From the NCBI GenBank assembly GCA_014523665.1, contig JAATVR010000252.1, positions 1 to 8,987 on the forward strand: a stretch of 8,987 bases of DNA. Direction: 5' to 3'. This DNA comes from Nitrososphaerales archaeon TH526. Lineage in GTDB: Archaea; Thermoproteota; Nitrososphaeria; Nitrososphaerales; Nitrososphaeraceae. A program made the position numbers and the translations under genes. Positions within the stretch are counted from its first letter, which is position 1, and the number at the start of each line of letters is the position of its first letter. The notes below the pieces were generated by a model. That model did not search any database. It had not been told where the DNA came from and saw only the letters and a program-made list of their open reading frames with translations. This document shows, piece after piece, positions 1 through 6,411 of this stretch.

Positions 1-20
1 CCTTTGCATGTTAAGATGGC

Positions 21-827
21 ATGAGGGCAAAAAGAGGCGCGATTCTGCTATCTTTTCTTATTCTTGCAGATGTCATTGTACTTTTTGCAATGATCGTGTT
101 GTCTCCAACAGGAGCTGCAAATATTATCATTTATTCCTTTGACACCTGTGTCGTCGCGCTCATGGTATATGGCTTCTGCAGAAGGATGAAGGAGTCTCAC
201 ATAAGCAGGAGATTTATCATGAATAATTGGTATGAGCTCCCTGCAATGATACCGATTGTCATTTTCGCCTCAGCCCGGAGTATCGATACTTATGATGGGA
301 TCATTACGCTTGTAGCAATCTTTCGATTATTGGCGTTAATATATGTAATCAGGATATCCCGTTCTTTAGAGGATAAATCTAGAATTCTTGGAGGCCATAC
401 AACATTACAAGTATTCGTAATCTTTTTCCTGACTTTGAATATCCTGGCATTTCTTTTCTATTCTGTGGAACATCCTGTTGAGAATTCGCAAATAGCTACC
501 ATGGGAGATGCTCTGTGGTGGACTATCCAAACGGCCTCAACTGCTACATTCGGCCCCGATCCCGATACTGCTGCTGGAAGAATTGTAGGAAGTATTATTA
601 TGCTCGTCGGTATCGGAATTACTAGCATCTTTATATCAACACTCGCTGCAGGGTTAGTTAGATCAAGAGCAGAAAAGAACCGTAACCAACTGGGCTATGA
701 TACGAAGCAGATGCTAAAAGGTAGGATAGATGGACTAGAAAACCTCAGCACTGAAGATATGGAACTTCTGTTGTCTCTTATAAGAACTTATCATGAGAGT
801 TCAATAAAATCAAAGACGGGTCCATAA
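21..827 (+). CDS. Six-transmembrane ion channel, voltage-gated K+ channel-like, with atypical filter
   Basis: Predicted tetrameric cation channel of the voltage-gated (6TM) superfamily in the cytoplasmic membrane. Hydrophobic helices lie near residues 8-28, 35-52, 72-86, 92-116, 128-148 and 185-211. The fourth carries a sparse S4-like set of arginines (R102, R111, R114). Between the last two helices is a pore loop (WW at 166-167) leading to T-A-T-F-G at 174-178, where K+ channels normally have TVGYG, so the first filter glycine is a threonine. A charged cytoplasmic tail follows (212-268) with no recognised ligand-binding domain. The ATG at 21 is preceded by an in-frame TAA at 12-14, so the protein is complete at its N-terminus; the promoter lies outside the window. 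The 6TM channel fold is clear; ion selectivity cannot be deduced. Confidence 0.85.
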   Translation: MRAKRGAILLSFLILADVIVLFAMIVLSPTGAANIIIYSFDTCVVALMVYGFCRRMKESHISRRFIMNNWYELPAMIPIVIFASARSIDTYDGIITLVAIFRLLALIYVIRISRSLEDKSRILGGHTTLQVFVIFFLTLNILAFLFYSVEHPVENSQIATMGDALWWTIQTASTATFGPDPDTAAGRIVGSIIMLVGIGITSIFISTLAAGLVRSRAEKNRNQLGYDTKQMLKGRIDGLENLSTEDMELLLSLIRTYHESSIKSKTGP

Positions 828-1231
828 ATAGAAAGTACTTTGTTGAACTATATCAGAAGGAGTGATTTAGCGTATCTGGAATCCTCCTACTTATCAGTAT
901 ATATTGATCATGTGACATAGTAGGTATCCGCCAGCAAGGTTTTATGCAGGCCATTTCGACTAATCCAGATTTTATCTGAAATCGTAGCTTTATTCAAGGG
1001 ATTTTGACCAAGTATCATAATTGCATTCGGAAGAAAACAGGTCTAATGAATCATCATCAAAGCTTATTCATGACGCCCTTAGTGCAAGCAATCCCTCACC
1101 TTCCAATACATCACTAACTTGGCTCACTTTCAGAGATGAAATACAATTTATTGGCATTAATTCAAGTATCTCCTCTAAGACACTGCCATTCTTTCATCTC
1201 AATTCAATACCAGCTTTAGCAGCTACGGGTA
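828..1231. other. Intergenic region, no gene supported
   Basis: About 400 bases between the channel gene and the isochorismatase promoter. A plus-strand TTG-initiated frame (1021-1296) is Ser/Asn-rich and runs across the promoter and start of the next gene, so it is not called. On the minus strand one frame from 1274 down to 992 has only two stops (at 1194-1196 and 1068-1070) and reads partly protein-like, but I recognise no family. No RNA gene or strong repeat is seen. Confidence 0.4.
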
Positions 1232-1240
1232 TTTTATATA
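1232..1240 (+). promoter_or_regulatory. TATA box of the isochorismatase-family pseudogene
   Basis: TTTTATATA matches the archaeal TATA box. Its centre is about 29 bases before the ATG at 1265, the spacing expected for a leaderless transcript. The box supports 1265 as the ancestral start codon, although a stop now occupies codon 3. Confidence 0.6.
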
Positions 1241-1264
1241 CTCTCAATCCTGTAGAAAGCCTAA

Positions 1265-1912
1265 ATGTTTTAGGCTACTCTTCCATCTGGGCGTAAAATT
1301 GTACCTTGTTTAATAGTCGTAGATATGCAAAATGGTTTCGTTAGCAAGGGTGGCTCATATGATTTGATAGGGATGAACACTCCCAATTACAGGGAGATAA
1401 TTCCAAAAATTAAAGATCTGATCGAATTCTGTAGAAGTATGGGAATTCCTGTCTTTTACAATGAAGCAGTTAAGGAAGCAAGTGGGATTGACATGCTCAC
1501 AAAAATCCACAACTTTTTACCAAAATCAAGACAGGAGAGACTGAACGCGCCCATCTGTATCAGAGGTACATGGGATGGAATCACAATAGGTGAACTAAAG
1601 CCTAAGGAAAATGATCCAGTAGTTATCAAACGAAGAGATTCTGCTTTCCAGGATATCGAACTACGAATCTGGCGTAAGAGTGCAGGTATTAATTTGTTGG
1701 TATTTGAAGGAATCGATGCATAAATTTGTGTAGAGACTTCCTTGAGGGAAGGATTTAACATAGGATATGATGTAATGTTGATATCTGGTGCTACTGCATC
1801 AGGAGATAAGAGGCATTATGAAACCACATTTGAAAGAGTAAGAGATTACCACGGATTAGTGATGGCTATTGCACGCTCTAAACAAGCGATTACAAATCTA
1901 AATAAGATGTGA
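1265..1912 (+). pseudogene. Isochorismatase-family cysteine hydrolase, broken by two in-frame stops
   Basis: One continuous frame of 216 codons encodes a full-length isochorismatase/nicotinamidase-superfamily hydrolase, apart from a TAG at codon 3 (1271-1273) and a TAA at codon 153 (1721-1723). The family's Asp-Lys-Cys triad is still readable: Asp20 in VVDMQNGF (1322), Lys122 in VIKRRDSAF (1628) and Cys155 in ICVET (1727). The second stop falls two codons before the catalytic Cys. The C-terminal part after the stop keeps family features (GYDVMLISGATAS, then an ERVRDYHGLVM stretch) and ends in TGA at 1910-1912. An ORF caller would start at the internal ATG 1325, inside the DMQ motif, and end at 1723; that piece lacks the catalytic Asp and Cys. 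There is no frameshift, so inactivation looks recent. The substrate is unknown. Confidence 0.9.
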
Positions 1913-2078
1913 AAGGGCGAAGTAGATTTACGGCATGTCTCAGAAGAAATGATGAATGCTTTTCTTAAGGAATTTTATTTACTAGATCCGAGGACCTTCA
2001 CTCTCAGAACCTCAACAACCAATGTTTAGCGGAATCAATCAAAAGTATTAGTAGTGGTAATAGCTGCCCACGATCGGC

Positions 2079-2231
2079 TTAACTTCTTGTCATCCACTTT
2101 CTAATTATTTCTAATTTCATCCTTTCCGGGATCGTGCCTTTTTCTTTCTTGTTTGCTATCGCATACTCGTTTGAGTTCAGGATAGTTTTTGATGAAAACA
2201 GATGAAAACAGATGAAAACAGACGGTACCAT
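2079..2231 (-). CDS. Possible 50-residue ORF, doubtful
   Basis: ATG (2229-2231) to TAA (2079-2081), same strand as and 17 bases downstream of the 166-residue gene. Its first ~15 residues come from the 10-bp tandem repeat, and its C-terminal half is charged (NEYAIANKKEKG, then PERMKLEIIRKWMTRS). No ribosome-binding site or family is recognised. It may be a fragment of a lost gene that the repeat joined to an upstream ATG. The rest of 1913-2248 shows nothing coding. Confidence 0.2.
   Translation of the reverse strand: MVPSVFICFHLFSSKTILNSNEYAIANKKEKGTIPERMKLEIIRKWMTRS
2191..2220. repeat. Three perfect tandem copies of a 10-bp unit
   Basis: GATGAAAACA is repeated three times head to tail without a mismatch, followed by GA of a fourth copy. 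It lies 28 bases beyond the 3' end of the 166-residue minus-strand gene. A 10-bp unit close to one helical turn could be a stacked protein-binding site, but slippage-type expansion is the simplest explanation. Confidence 0.85.
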
Positions 2232-2248
2232 TAATGTAATACTAATGT

Positions 2249-2749
2249 CTAGTTTATTGTCACTGGTAGGGAGGTAGGTAATATCGATCTCAGATCAAGA
2301 TCGGACCTAACGTCATTAGAGTACTTTTCAGATTTTTCTGCATTGGTAAGTGTTACAATAGTTGATATGTTTTGTATTTTTGGGTCAGTTAATGTGCTTG
2401 CCATCTGTATTGAACCCTCTGTATTATTTAGGATAAAACCATTCGGAAATGATGTCAGCTTTATTAATGTGCCGTTTACGCGGTCGTAAATTCCCATTAC
2501 GGCATTTATTCTCTGTCCTATATATGATCCATCTCCCATGCTGTAATTTACTACAACCTTCACTTGATTCCCCTCTGCATTAACTAGAGGGAGGACAGTG
2601 GCTCGGTCTATAGAAATAGTACTCTGTTGTTGGGCAAATAGTTCTACACCTGAAGGAAATGAGAAATAAGTGAACGCCAATATAATAATTGATACAAGGA
2701 AACCTACAATGACCATTATTTTGTTAACAAACCTATTCGTATCAGGCAT
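2249..2749 (-). CDS. Membrane-anchored extracellular protein of unknown function
   Basis: 166 residues. A short polar N-terminus with Arg6 and Lys10 is followed by one strongly hydrophobic helix (about 11-31). No clear cleavage motif is seen, so it is probably a signal anchor that places residues 35-166 outside the cell. The outer part is Ser/Thr/Asn-rich with alternating polar and hydrophobic residues, suggesting a small beta-sandwich, and contains four N-glycosylation sequons (N68-Y-S, N92-G-T, N108-N-T, N127-I-S), typical of an archaeal surface protein. It has no cysteines in the outer part and no catalytic motif. I do not recognise the family. The start agrees with a TATA box about 31 bases upstream, which implies almost no leader. 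It stands alone on its strand, with the remnant of a receiver gene upstream. Confidence 0.75.
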   Translation of the reverse strand: MPDTNRFVNKIMVIVGFLVSIIILAFTYFSFPSGVELFAQQQSTISIDRATVLPLVNAEGNQVKVVVNYSMGDGSYIGQRINAVMGIYDRVNGTLIKLTSFPNGFILNNTEGSIQMASTLTDPKIQNISTIVTLTNAEKSEKYSNDVRSDLDLRSILPTSLPVTIN

Positions 2750-2776
2750 AAGTACTAATTAAATGCATCATTATGG

Positions 2777-2784
2777 TATAAATA
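2777..2784 (-). promoter_or_regulatory. TATA box of the 166-residue surface protein gene
   Basis: On the minus strand the sequence reads TATTTATA, centred about 31 bases before the ATG at 2749. That spacing predicts a leaderless or nearly leaderless mRNA. A perfect palindrome lies immediately upstream. Confidence 0.55.
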
Positions 2785-2785
2785 G

Positions 2786-2803
2786 ATGCTAACCAACTAG
2801 CAT
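2786..2803. repeat. 6-bp inverted repeat directly upstream of a TATA box
   Basis: Arms ATGCTA (2786-2791) and TAGCAT (2798-2803) are perfect complements around a 6-base spacer. The site is just upstream (in the transcribed direction) of the TATA box at 2777-2784, where archaeal activators or repressors often bind. It also overlaps the end of the receiver remnant. Confidence 0.5.
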
Positions 2804-2949
2804 AAGATGTATTTTGTTAACCCCTGTTTCTTATCATTTATGACTTTATTAGTACAATCCTCGCCAGAAGCAACTAAAATTACATTATAAATTGATTTAA
2901 GGGCTTGCTCAAATAACTGGAGCGAATCCCGATCGTCGCCGCATATCAT
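2797..2949 (-). pseudogene. Remnant of a response-regulator receiver domain, N-terminal third only
   Basis: A 50-codon frame starts ATG (2947-2949), stops TAG (2797-2799) and reads like the first third of a CheY-like receiver. It has the acidic pair Asp5-Asp6, then DSLQLFEQAL for helix 1, then YNVILVASGEDC for strand 2 and helix 2. It ends at YILC, the position of strand 3, so translation stops where the phospho-acceptor Asp would follow. The remaining ~75 residues of a receiver are not found in any frame; the DNA beyond is the promoter of the 166-residue gene. The product could not be phosphorylated or fold as a full receiver. The first beta strand is poor (MICGDD), so the 5' end may also be eroded. 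Assignment is by motif pattern only. Confidence 0.55.
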
Positions 2950-3279
2950 CTCTGTGTTCTTTTCTGTTTAGAAATGATTGGGAAGATGATTTGATACATT
3001 ACAAATCATTGAGCTGGGTATAAAAGACTCTAATAACCCAGGGAGACCTGCCATGCTAATGCTCATTGTTAATCGTAATCTCATAATTTCCTCAAATATT
3101 AGTGGGTTCTTCGATTCATTTCAATTAGAATTCGTTTAATAGCTAATGGTCAATTATTACTACTGTAGTACATCCAAATGATAGACTTGCGAAGAATGTT
3201 CGAAATAATGAGGCGATCATGCAAAGTCATGACAACGTATAATAGAGTAAGATTGTAATAATAGTATTTTAGAATTGTT
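2950..3279. other. Intergenic region, no gene supported
   Basis: Divergent space between the receiver remnant and the zinc-ribbon gene. A 38-codon minus-strand frame (3084-2968) shares the frame of the receiver remnant and ends in TAA just before it, but it matches nothing I know. The 66-codon minus-strand frame 3150-3350 overlaps the zinc-ribbon gene and is not called. A weak TATA-like TATAATA (3239-3245) could serve the plus-strand gene. Confidence 0.35.
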
Positions 3280-3636
3280 ATGGCAGTAATTAGACTTAAT
3301 GTAGCGTATGATTTGCGGCTGAAGAAAGCCAACACCTCCTCAAATACCATTAAAAGTAATGAGATATTGCAACCTATCGATAAAATCCATTTTGCGATAT
3401 GTAATTCCTGTTATTGGTGTGCAACTTATTTTGGCATTGACGATTTAGAGTCTCTATCAGGATCATCATCACATGTTCTCGATTGTCCTGTTTGCAATTC
3501 ACATAACACCGAACTATTGCCTATCGCTAATGACGAATCATTCAGAATAAAGTATAGTTTAACAAGAGGAATGGAAATAGAATTCTACAAGAGTAATCAT
3601 ATCGTGGTGAGACAGCGTCCTAATCTTGAAACTTAA
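3280..3636 (+). CDS. Small zinc-ribbon-like protein, function unknown
   Basis: 118 residues, soluble, no signal peptide or membrane helix. Five cysteines are arranged CNSCYWC (C41, C44, C47) and CPVC (C69, C72). C44-C47 or C41-C44 pairing with C69-C72 gives the two knuckles of a zinc ribbon with a 21-24-residue connector. The C-terminal segment (about 86-112) alternates hydrophobic and charged residues and is probably a small beta sheet. Proteins of this shape are frequent in ammonia-oxidising archaea and may bind nucleic acid or act as small regulators, but nothing here proves that. The start is taken at the only in-frame ATG before the first cysteines; the basic, Asn/Ser-rich first 33 residues may be disordered or reflect an over-long start (a TTG lies at 3367). 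It is convergent with the lipase gene, 32 bases apart. Confidence 0.7.
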   Translation: MAVIRLNVAYDLRLKKANTSSNTIKSNEILQPIDKIHFAICNSCYWCATYFGIDDLESLSGSSSHVLDCPVCNSHNTELLPIANDESFRIKYSLTRGMEIEFYKSNHIVVRQRPNLET

Positions 3637-3668
3637 TTTATGATATATCAATAAGTTGTCAGAAATAT

Positions 3669-5066
3669 TCAACTAAATTCCACGTCGCTAAGATCCATAC
3701 TATTGCTATATCCACTTTCTCTAAGGTGCTCAATTGTCTTGGGCGAAAAGTCAAATATCTTATTCGATATTGTGTTTTCATCATTCTTGCGGTTTATTCG
3801 TACTACTTTTCCTATCTCAAATTGTCCTACAAGGATATCCGAATATTTTCTAGATTTCATTGCTAGGCCATGATTCAAAGTGTTACTATATAACAAATTA
3901 TTTATGATCTCATCTTTTGCCCCATAATCTTTTGCAATCTGGATTAATTTCCTTGCTAGGTCGACGTAGTCTGACACAAGTAATAAAGCCTCTTGCTCCC
4001 GTCGTGTTCTGTCTGAAAAGGTTATATCACTACTTCTGTTTGTAACACCATCATGATCCCAAGGAATTGTATCTTGTTTAACTGGATGAACGTTGACTAT
4101 ACCTATTTCTAACTTTGGAACATTGTCTGTTAAACCTTTTACTTTGAGCCAATAAAGACGGTGAAGTTGAACAAGTTGTGTTAACGGAGTGTTACTCATT
4201 ATTCCCCCATCCCAGAAGTAACGGATATTCTTCTCATAGTTAGCTGTATTGCTATTATAACTTTCAACCTCTAAAGGGGTATAACTATAATTAATAGGCA
4301 CCGACGCACTTGCAATAACTTGCTCTGATGTAATTCCATCATTATACCTTATGATATGTTGGTATCTCTCTCCTTTCCCGTTTTGTGTAATGTATTTTCC
4401 ATATTCAGATTTTCTGGAACCATCTTCCGTTTCGTAACTGTCAAATGCTACAGCAACTCCTTCTGCCACGTCAACGCTCATGAGGATGAGCCTTGGTTGC
4501 TGCAATGATGATTTCTCATCGAAACTTGTTGCTATTGGAAATTTTGCGAACCTCTCCAAACTTCTTTTTAATGGTCCGCTGTCAAAACGATACCAAATAT
4601 TTAGAAAATCAAAGAACTTAGTATCAAATTGTGGGACCAAAGGGATAAAGACTGAAGGTACGCCTGTAATCGCAAATTGCTTTGATGAATAATATCTTCT
4701 TGCAGCCTCTCCGGAGGCAATACCAGGGTGTACGTTGTTGTGTAAATAATCCCACCAAGCCGTAAACCCTGGGCTCTGATCTAATGGAGATTCCTTTGAC
4801 AAATACTCCCAGAACTCATTTAGCCTTTCTGAAGAGCCCTCCCACGTATTATTTTCTGCTACGTAGCTTACAATTATTGCAGCATTTATCGCACCTATTG
4901 ACGTTCCTGCCACAACATCTAAAAATGGTTTATCTCTTACTCCTTTTTCTCTGTCCCTTTTAGTAATCCTTTCATATAATGCTTGGTAGGCTCCCGCTTC
5001 ATATGCACCAAGTGAGCCTCCACCTTGTAAGACTAATGCTCTTTGGGTATCCTGTAGCTTTCCCAT
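3669..5066 (-). CDS. Patatin-like phospholipase
   Basis: 465-residue predicted lipid acyl hydrolase with a Ser-Asp dyad. All three patatin signatures are present: the glycine-rich oxyanion-hole motif GGGSLG (15-20, following LVLQ), the nucleophile elbow GTSIG (54-58, Ser56), and DGG with Asp286 in FWDGGIMSNTPL. There is no signal peptide or transmembrane helix, so it is cytoplasmic or peripherally bound to membrane; archaeal lipids are ether-linked, so the natural substrate may be an acyl ester other than bulk phospholipid. The insert between residues ~95 and 280 and the C-terminal ~120 residues are longer than in minimal patatins. The latter are charged and helical (RREQEALLLVSDYVDLARKL) and unassigned. 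The ATG at 5066 has a TATA box about 28 bases upstream, implying leaderless transcription separate from the TMEM175 gene behind it. Confidence 0.9.
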   Translation of the reverse strand: MGKLQDTQRALVLQGGGSLGAYEAGAYQALYERITKRDREKGVRDKPFLDVVAGTSIGAINAAIIVSYVAENNTWEGSSERLNEFWEYLSKESPLDQSPGFTAWWDYLHNNVHPGIASGEAARRYYSSKQFAITGVPSVFIPLVPQFDTKFFDFLNIWYRFDSGPLKRSLERFAKFPIATSFDEKSSLQQPRLILMSVDVAEGVAVAFDSYETEDGSRKSEYGKYITQNGKGERYQHIIRYNDGITSEQVIASASVPINYSYTPLEVESYNSNTANYEKNIRYFWDGGIMSNTPLTQLVQLHRLYWLKVKGLTDNVPKLEIGIVNVHPVKQDTIPWDHDGVTNRSSDITFSDRTRREQEALLLVSDYVDLARKLIQIAKDYGAKDEIINNLLYSNTLNHGLAMKSRKYSDILVGQFEIGKVVRINRKNDENTISNKIFDFSPKTIEHLRESGYSNSMDLSDVEFS

Positions 5067-5089
5067 ATAAACTGAGTTGGAAGATGACC

Positions 5090-5098
5090 TTATTATAT
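5090..5098 (-). promoter_or_regulatory. TATA box of the patatin-like gene
   Basis: The minus strand reads ATATAATAA, centred about 28 bases before the ATG at 5066. This fits a leaderless transcript and gives the lipase its own promoter just after the stop of the 41-residue ORF. Confidence 0.5.
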
Positions 5099-5102
5099 TG
5101 CT

Positions 5103-5228
5103 CTATTTCAGACCGATATAAGGTAAGTCTTTTGAAGTTACAGGATCTGACACGGTTCTATCTTCTATGTACTGAATCGTTATTTCCTTGAATCTTTTTT
5201 CAATTGAGGAATGATACTGATCGGACAT
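5103..5228 (-). CDS. Small hydrophilic protein (41 residues) between TMEM175 and patatin genes
   Basis: ATG at 5226-5228, TAG at 5103-5105. The start lies 2 bases after the TAA of the TMEM175 gene (TAA-AG-ATG), so the two are probably co-transcribed and translationally coupled. The product begins MSDQYHSSIEKRFKEI, is rich in charged residues, and its first half could form an amphipathic helix; there is no membrane segment or cysteine. No family is recognised. No Shine-Dalgarno is seen, so reinitiation after the upstream stop is the likely mode. The tight spacing and coding-like composition argue it is real; the small size is the main doubt. Confidence 0.5.
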   Translation of the reverse strand: MSDQYHSSIEKRFKEITIQYIEDRTVSDPVTSKDLPYIGLK

Positions 5229-5230
5229 CT

Positions 5231-5866
5231 TTACTTATCTTTGGTGAACCGGAACGAAAAGTATTGCGGGGGTATGAGATAATGTACAGGGATTAATATA
5301 AATAATATAAGACTTGCTTGAGTACTTAAAAATGAAACAGCAATCGCTATCATGTATAGTATCGCCCCCACAATTATTCTTCTTGACATTCTTGTTATGA
5401 ATTTGGGGTCAAGATCGCTATCTACTAGACGATGCTCTTTTGTAACGTACCTCCATTGCAAATATGTCCAGACTAGAACTATGATAATGTTGATTCCATA
5501 TATGATTACCGAGATCTGGAGATCTCCATATGCTCCAATCAGAGCTGTAGAAAACGGTATAAATGCTATGAACATTAAATAAAAGATAGTTATCCAGCGA
5601 AGTGTTCGATTGGCACGCTTAATGTAGTGAAACTGATCATCATGACTAATCCAGAAAAACCCCAAGATTATGAAACTTGTTGCGTAGCTCCCAACAACTG
5701 GCAACAACTCAAGTAATCGTTTTGGAAGTTCAGTTGCAGCTTCTGAACGAGATAGCTCCGGTACAACAATTTCCAATACTAACAGCGTCATAACTATAGC
5801 AAGAACCGCATCTGTAAGTGATACTATACGATCTCTACTAATGCGATCTCCAGTTTCCTGTGTCAA
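5231..5866 (-). CDS. TMEM175-family (DUF1211) potassium channel-like membrane protein
   Basis: 211 residues with six hydrophobic helices (about 16-34, 55-74, 90-110, 117-137, 163-181, 184-200), the length and single-repeat form of prokaryotic TMEM175 channels, which assemble as tetramers. The family signature R-x3-FSD appears as R13-IVS-LTD (17-19), leading into DAVLAIVMTLLVL, the pore-lining first helix whose Ile/Leu side chains form the selectivity constriction in this family. Further family marks are FFWISHDDQF (70-79) and FIPFSTALIGAYGD (102-115). The usual Phe-Ser of FSD is replaced by Leu-Thr. The start is TTG at 5864-5866: the frame is closed by TGA just upstream, no ATG is available before helix 1, and a GGTGA site stands 7 bases before the TTG. 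Predicted role: K+-selective or cation leak channel in the cytoplasmic membrane. Confidence 0.85.
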   Translation of the reverse strand: MTQETGDRISRDRIVSLTDAVLAIVMTLLVLEIVVPELSRSEAATELPKRLLELLPVVGSYATSFIILGFFWISHDDQFHYIKRANRTLRWITIFYLMFIAFIPFSTALIGAYGDLQISVIIYGINIIIVLVWTYLQWRYVTKEHRLVDSDLDPKFITRMSRRIIVGAILYMIAIAVSFLSTQASLILFILIPVHYLIPPQYFSFRFTKDK

Positions 5867-5873
5867 TCTATCT

Positions 5874-5878
5874 TCACC
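5874..5878 (-). promoter_or_regulatory. Ribosome-binding site deciding the TTG start of the TMEM175 gene
   Basis: GGTGA on the minus strand is complementary to the archaeal 16S rRNA 3' end (anti-Shine-Dalgarno TCACC). It is separated by 7 bases from the TTG at 5866. It supports this unusual start, since no in-frame ATG exists between the upstream stop and the first membrane helix. Confidence 0.6.
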
Positions 5879-5906
5879 GCTGGAGCTTCATAATTCGCAA
5901 TCTAAG

Positions 5907-5914
5907 ATTATAAA
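5907..5914 (-). promoter_or_regulatory. TATA box of the TMEM175 gene
   Basis: The minus strand reads TTTATAAT, centred about 45 bases before the TTG start. Transcription would begin near 5884-5889, giving a short leader of about 20 bases that contains the GGTGA site. An out-of-frame ATG at 5889-5891 (frame closing after 5 codons) sits almost exactly at the predicted transcription start. Confidence 0.5.
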
Positions 5915-5929
5915 TTATGAATTTGATTT

Positions 5930-6411
5930 ATTTGGGTTGAGCGGAAAAAGATGCATAGCTTAATCAGATATATGTACTTGATTTATTTCTGCCAAACGGA
6001 CAGATTGTTTTCGATTCAAATCACGAAAAGGGATGAGAAGCATGAGTTTGACATAAATCTGTATCCGAAGTAATCAATTTAATTGAGTATCATATTGGAT
6101 TGCGACACAATAATTGTGTTTCTTACGAGTATTTCTGCGGAGGAAAAATCCACATTTAGACATGCACAACTATCTACAATGGTTTATGAGGCCAGGTTTT
6201 CGTGTTGAAGAGATCTATACATACAATGTAGATGTACGCATGAAAATTAAAATTCTGTTGGAAAAGAATTGACTACATCAACTGTTAGTGTCTTTTTTTG
6301 CATATTGGAGGGCAGTCTCGTCGCCTATGAAGGAGGCATTATTGATAATACAAAGTACTAAGAGAGTCCTCCTGGGGCATAGAACAAACAAATAGTTCAA
6401 CTACCCCACAA
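5930..6411 (+). other. Gene-poor region with unidentified coding-like fragments
   Basis: No intact gene is called. On the plus strand, pieces in different frames read like protein: LPNGQIVFDSNHEK (around 5990-6030), EVINLIEYHIGLRHNNCVSY (around 6067-6126) continuing to a TAG at 6157-6159, and a 36-codon frame ATG 6162 to TGA 6270-6272 that begins MHNYLQWFMRPGFRVEEI. They could be the frameshifted remains of one gene, matching the decay seen on both sides, but I cannot name a family. Alternatively the 36-codon frame is a genuine small gene. The DNA from 6273 to 6411 shows nothing clear. Confidence 0.3.

Noticed and set aside
992..1274. Minus-strand frame with protein-like stretches and two TGA stops
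   Set aside because: No family recognised, and the number of stops is not far enough below chance in AT-rich DNA to claim a pseudogene.
1021..1296. 91-codon plus-strand frame starting at TTG
   Set aside because: It is Ser/Asn-rich, has no family features, and overlaps the TATA box and start codon of the isochorismatase gene.
1456..1761. 101-codon minus-strand ORF
   Set aside because: Shadow of the isochorismatase pseudogene, whose plus-strand frame has conserved motifs.
3150..3350. 66-codon minus-strand ORF
   Set aside because: Overlaps the zinc-ribbon gene, is low-complexity hydrophobic/Tyr-rich, and has no start signals.
6001..6040. TTCGATTCAAATC resembling a tRNA T-arm
   Set aside because: No acceptor, D or anticodon stems could be paired around it.
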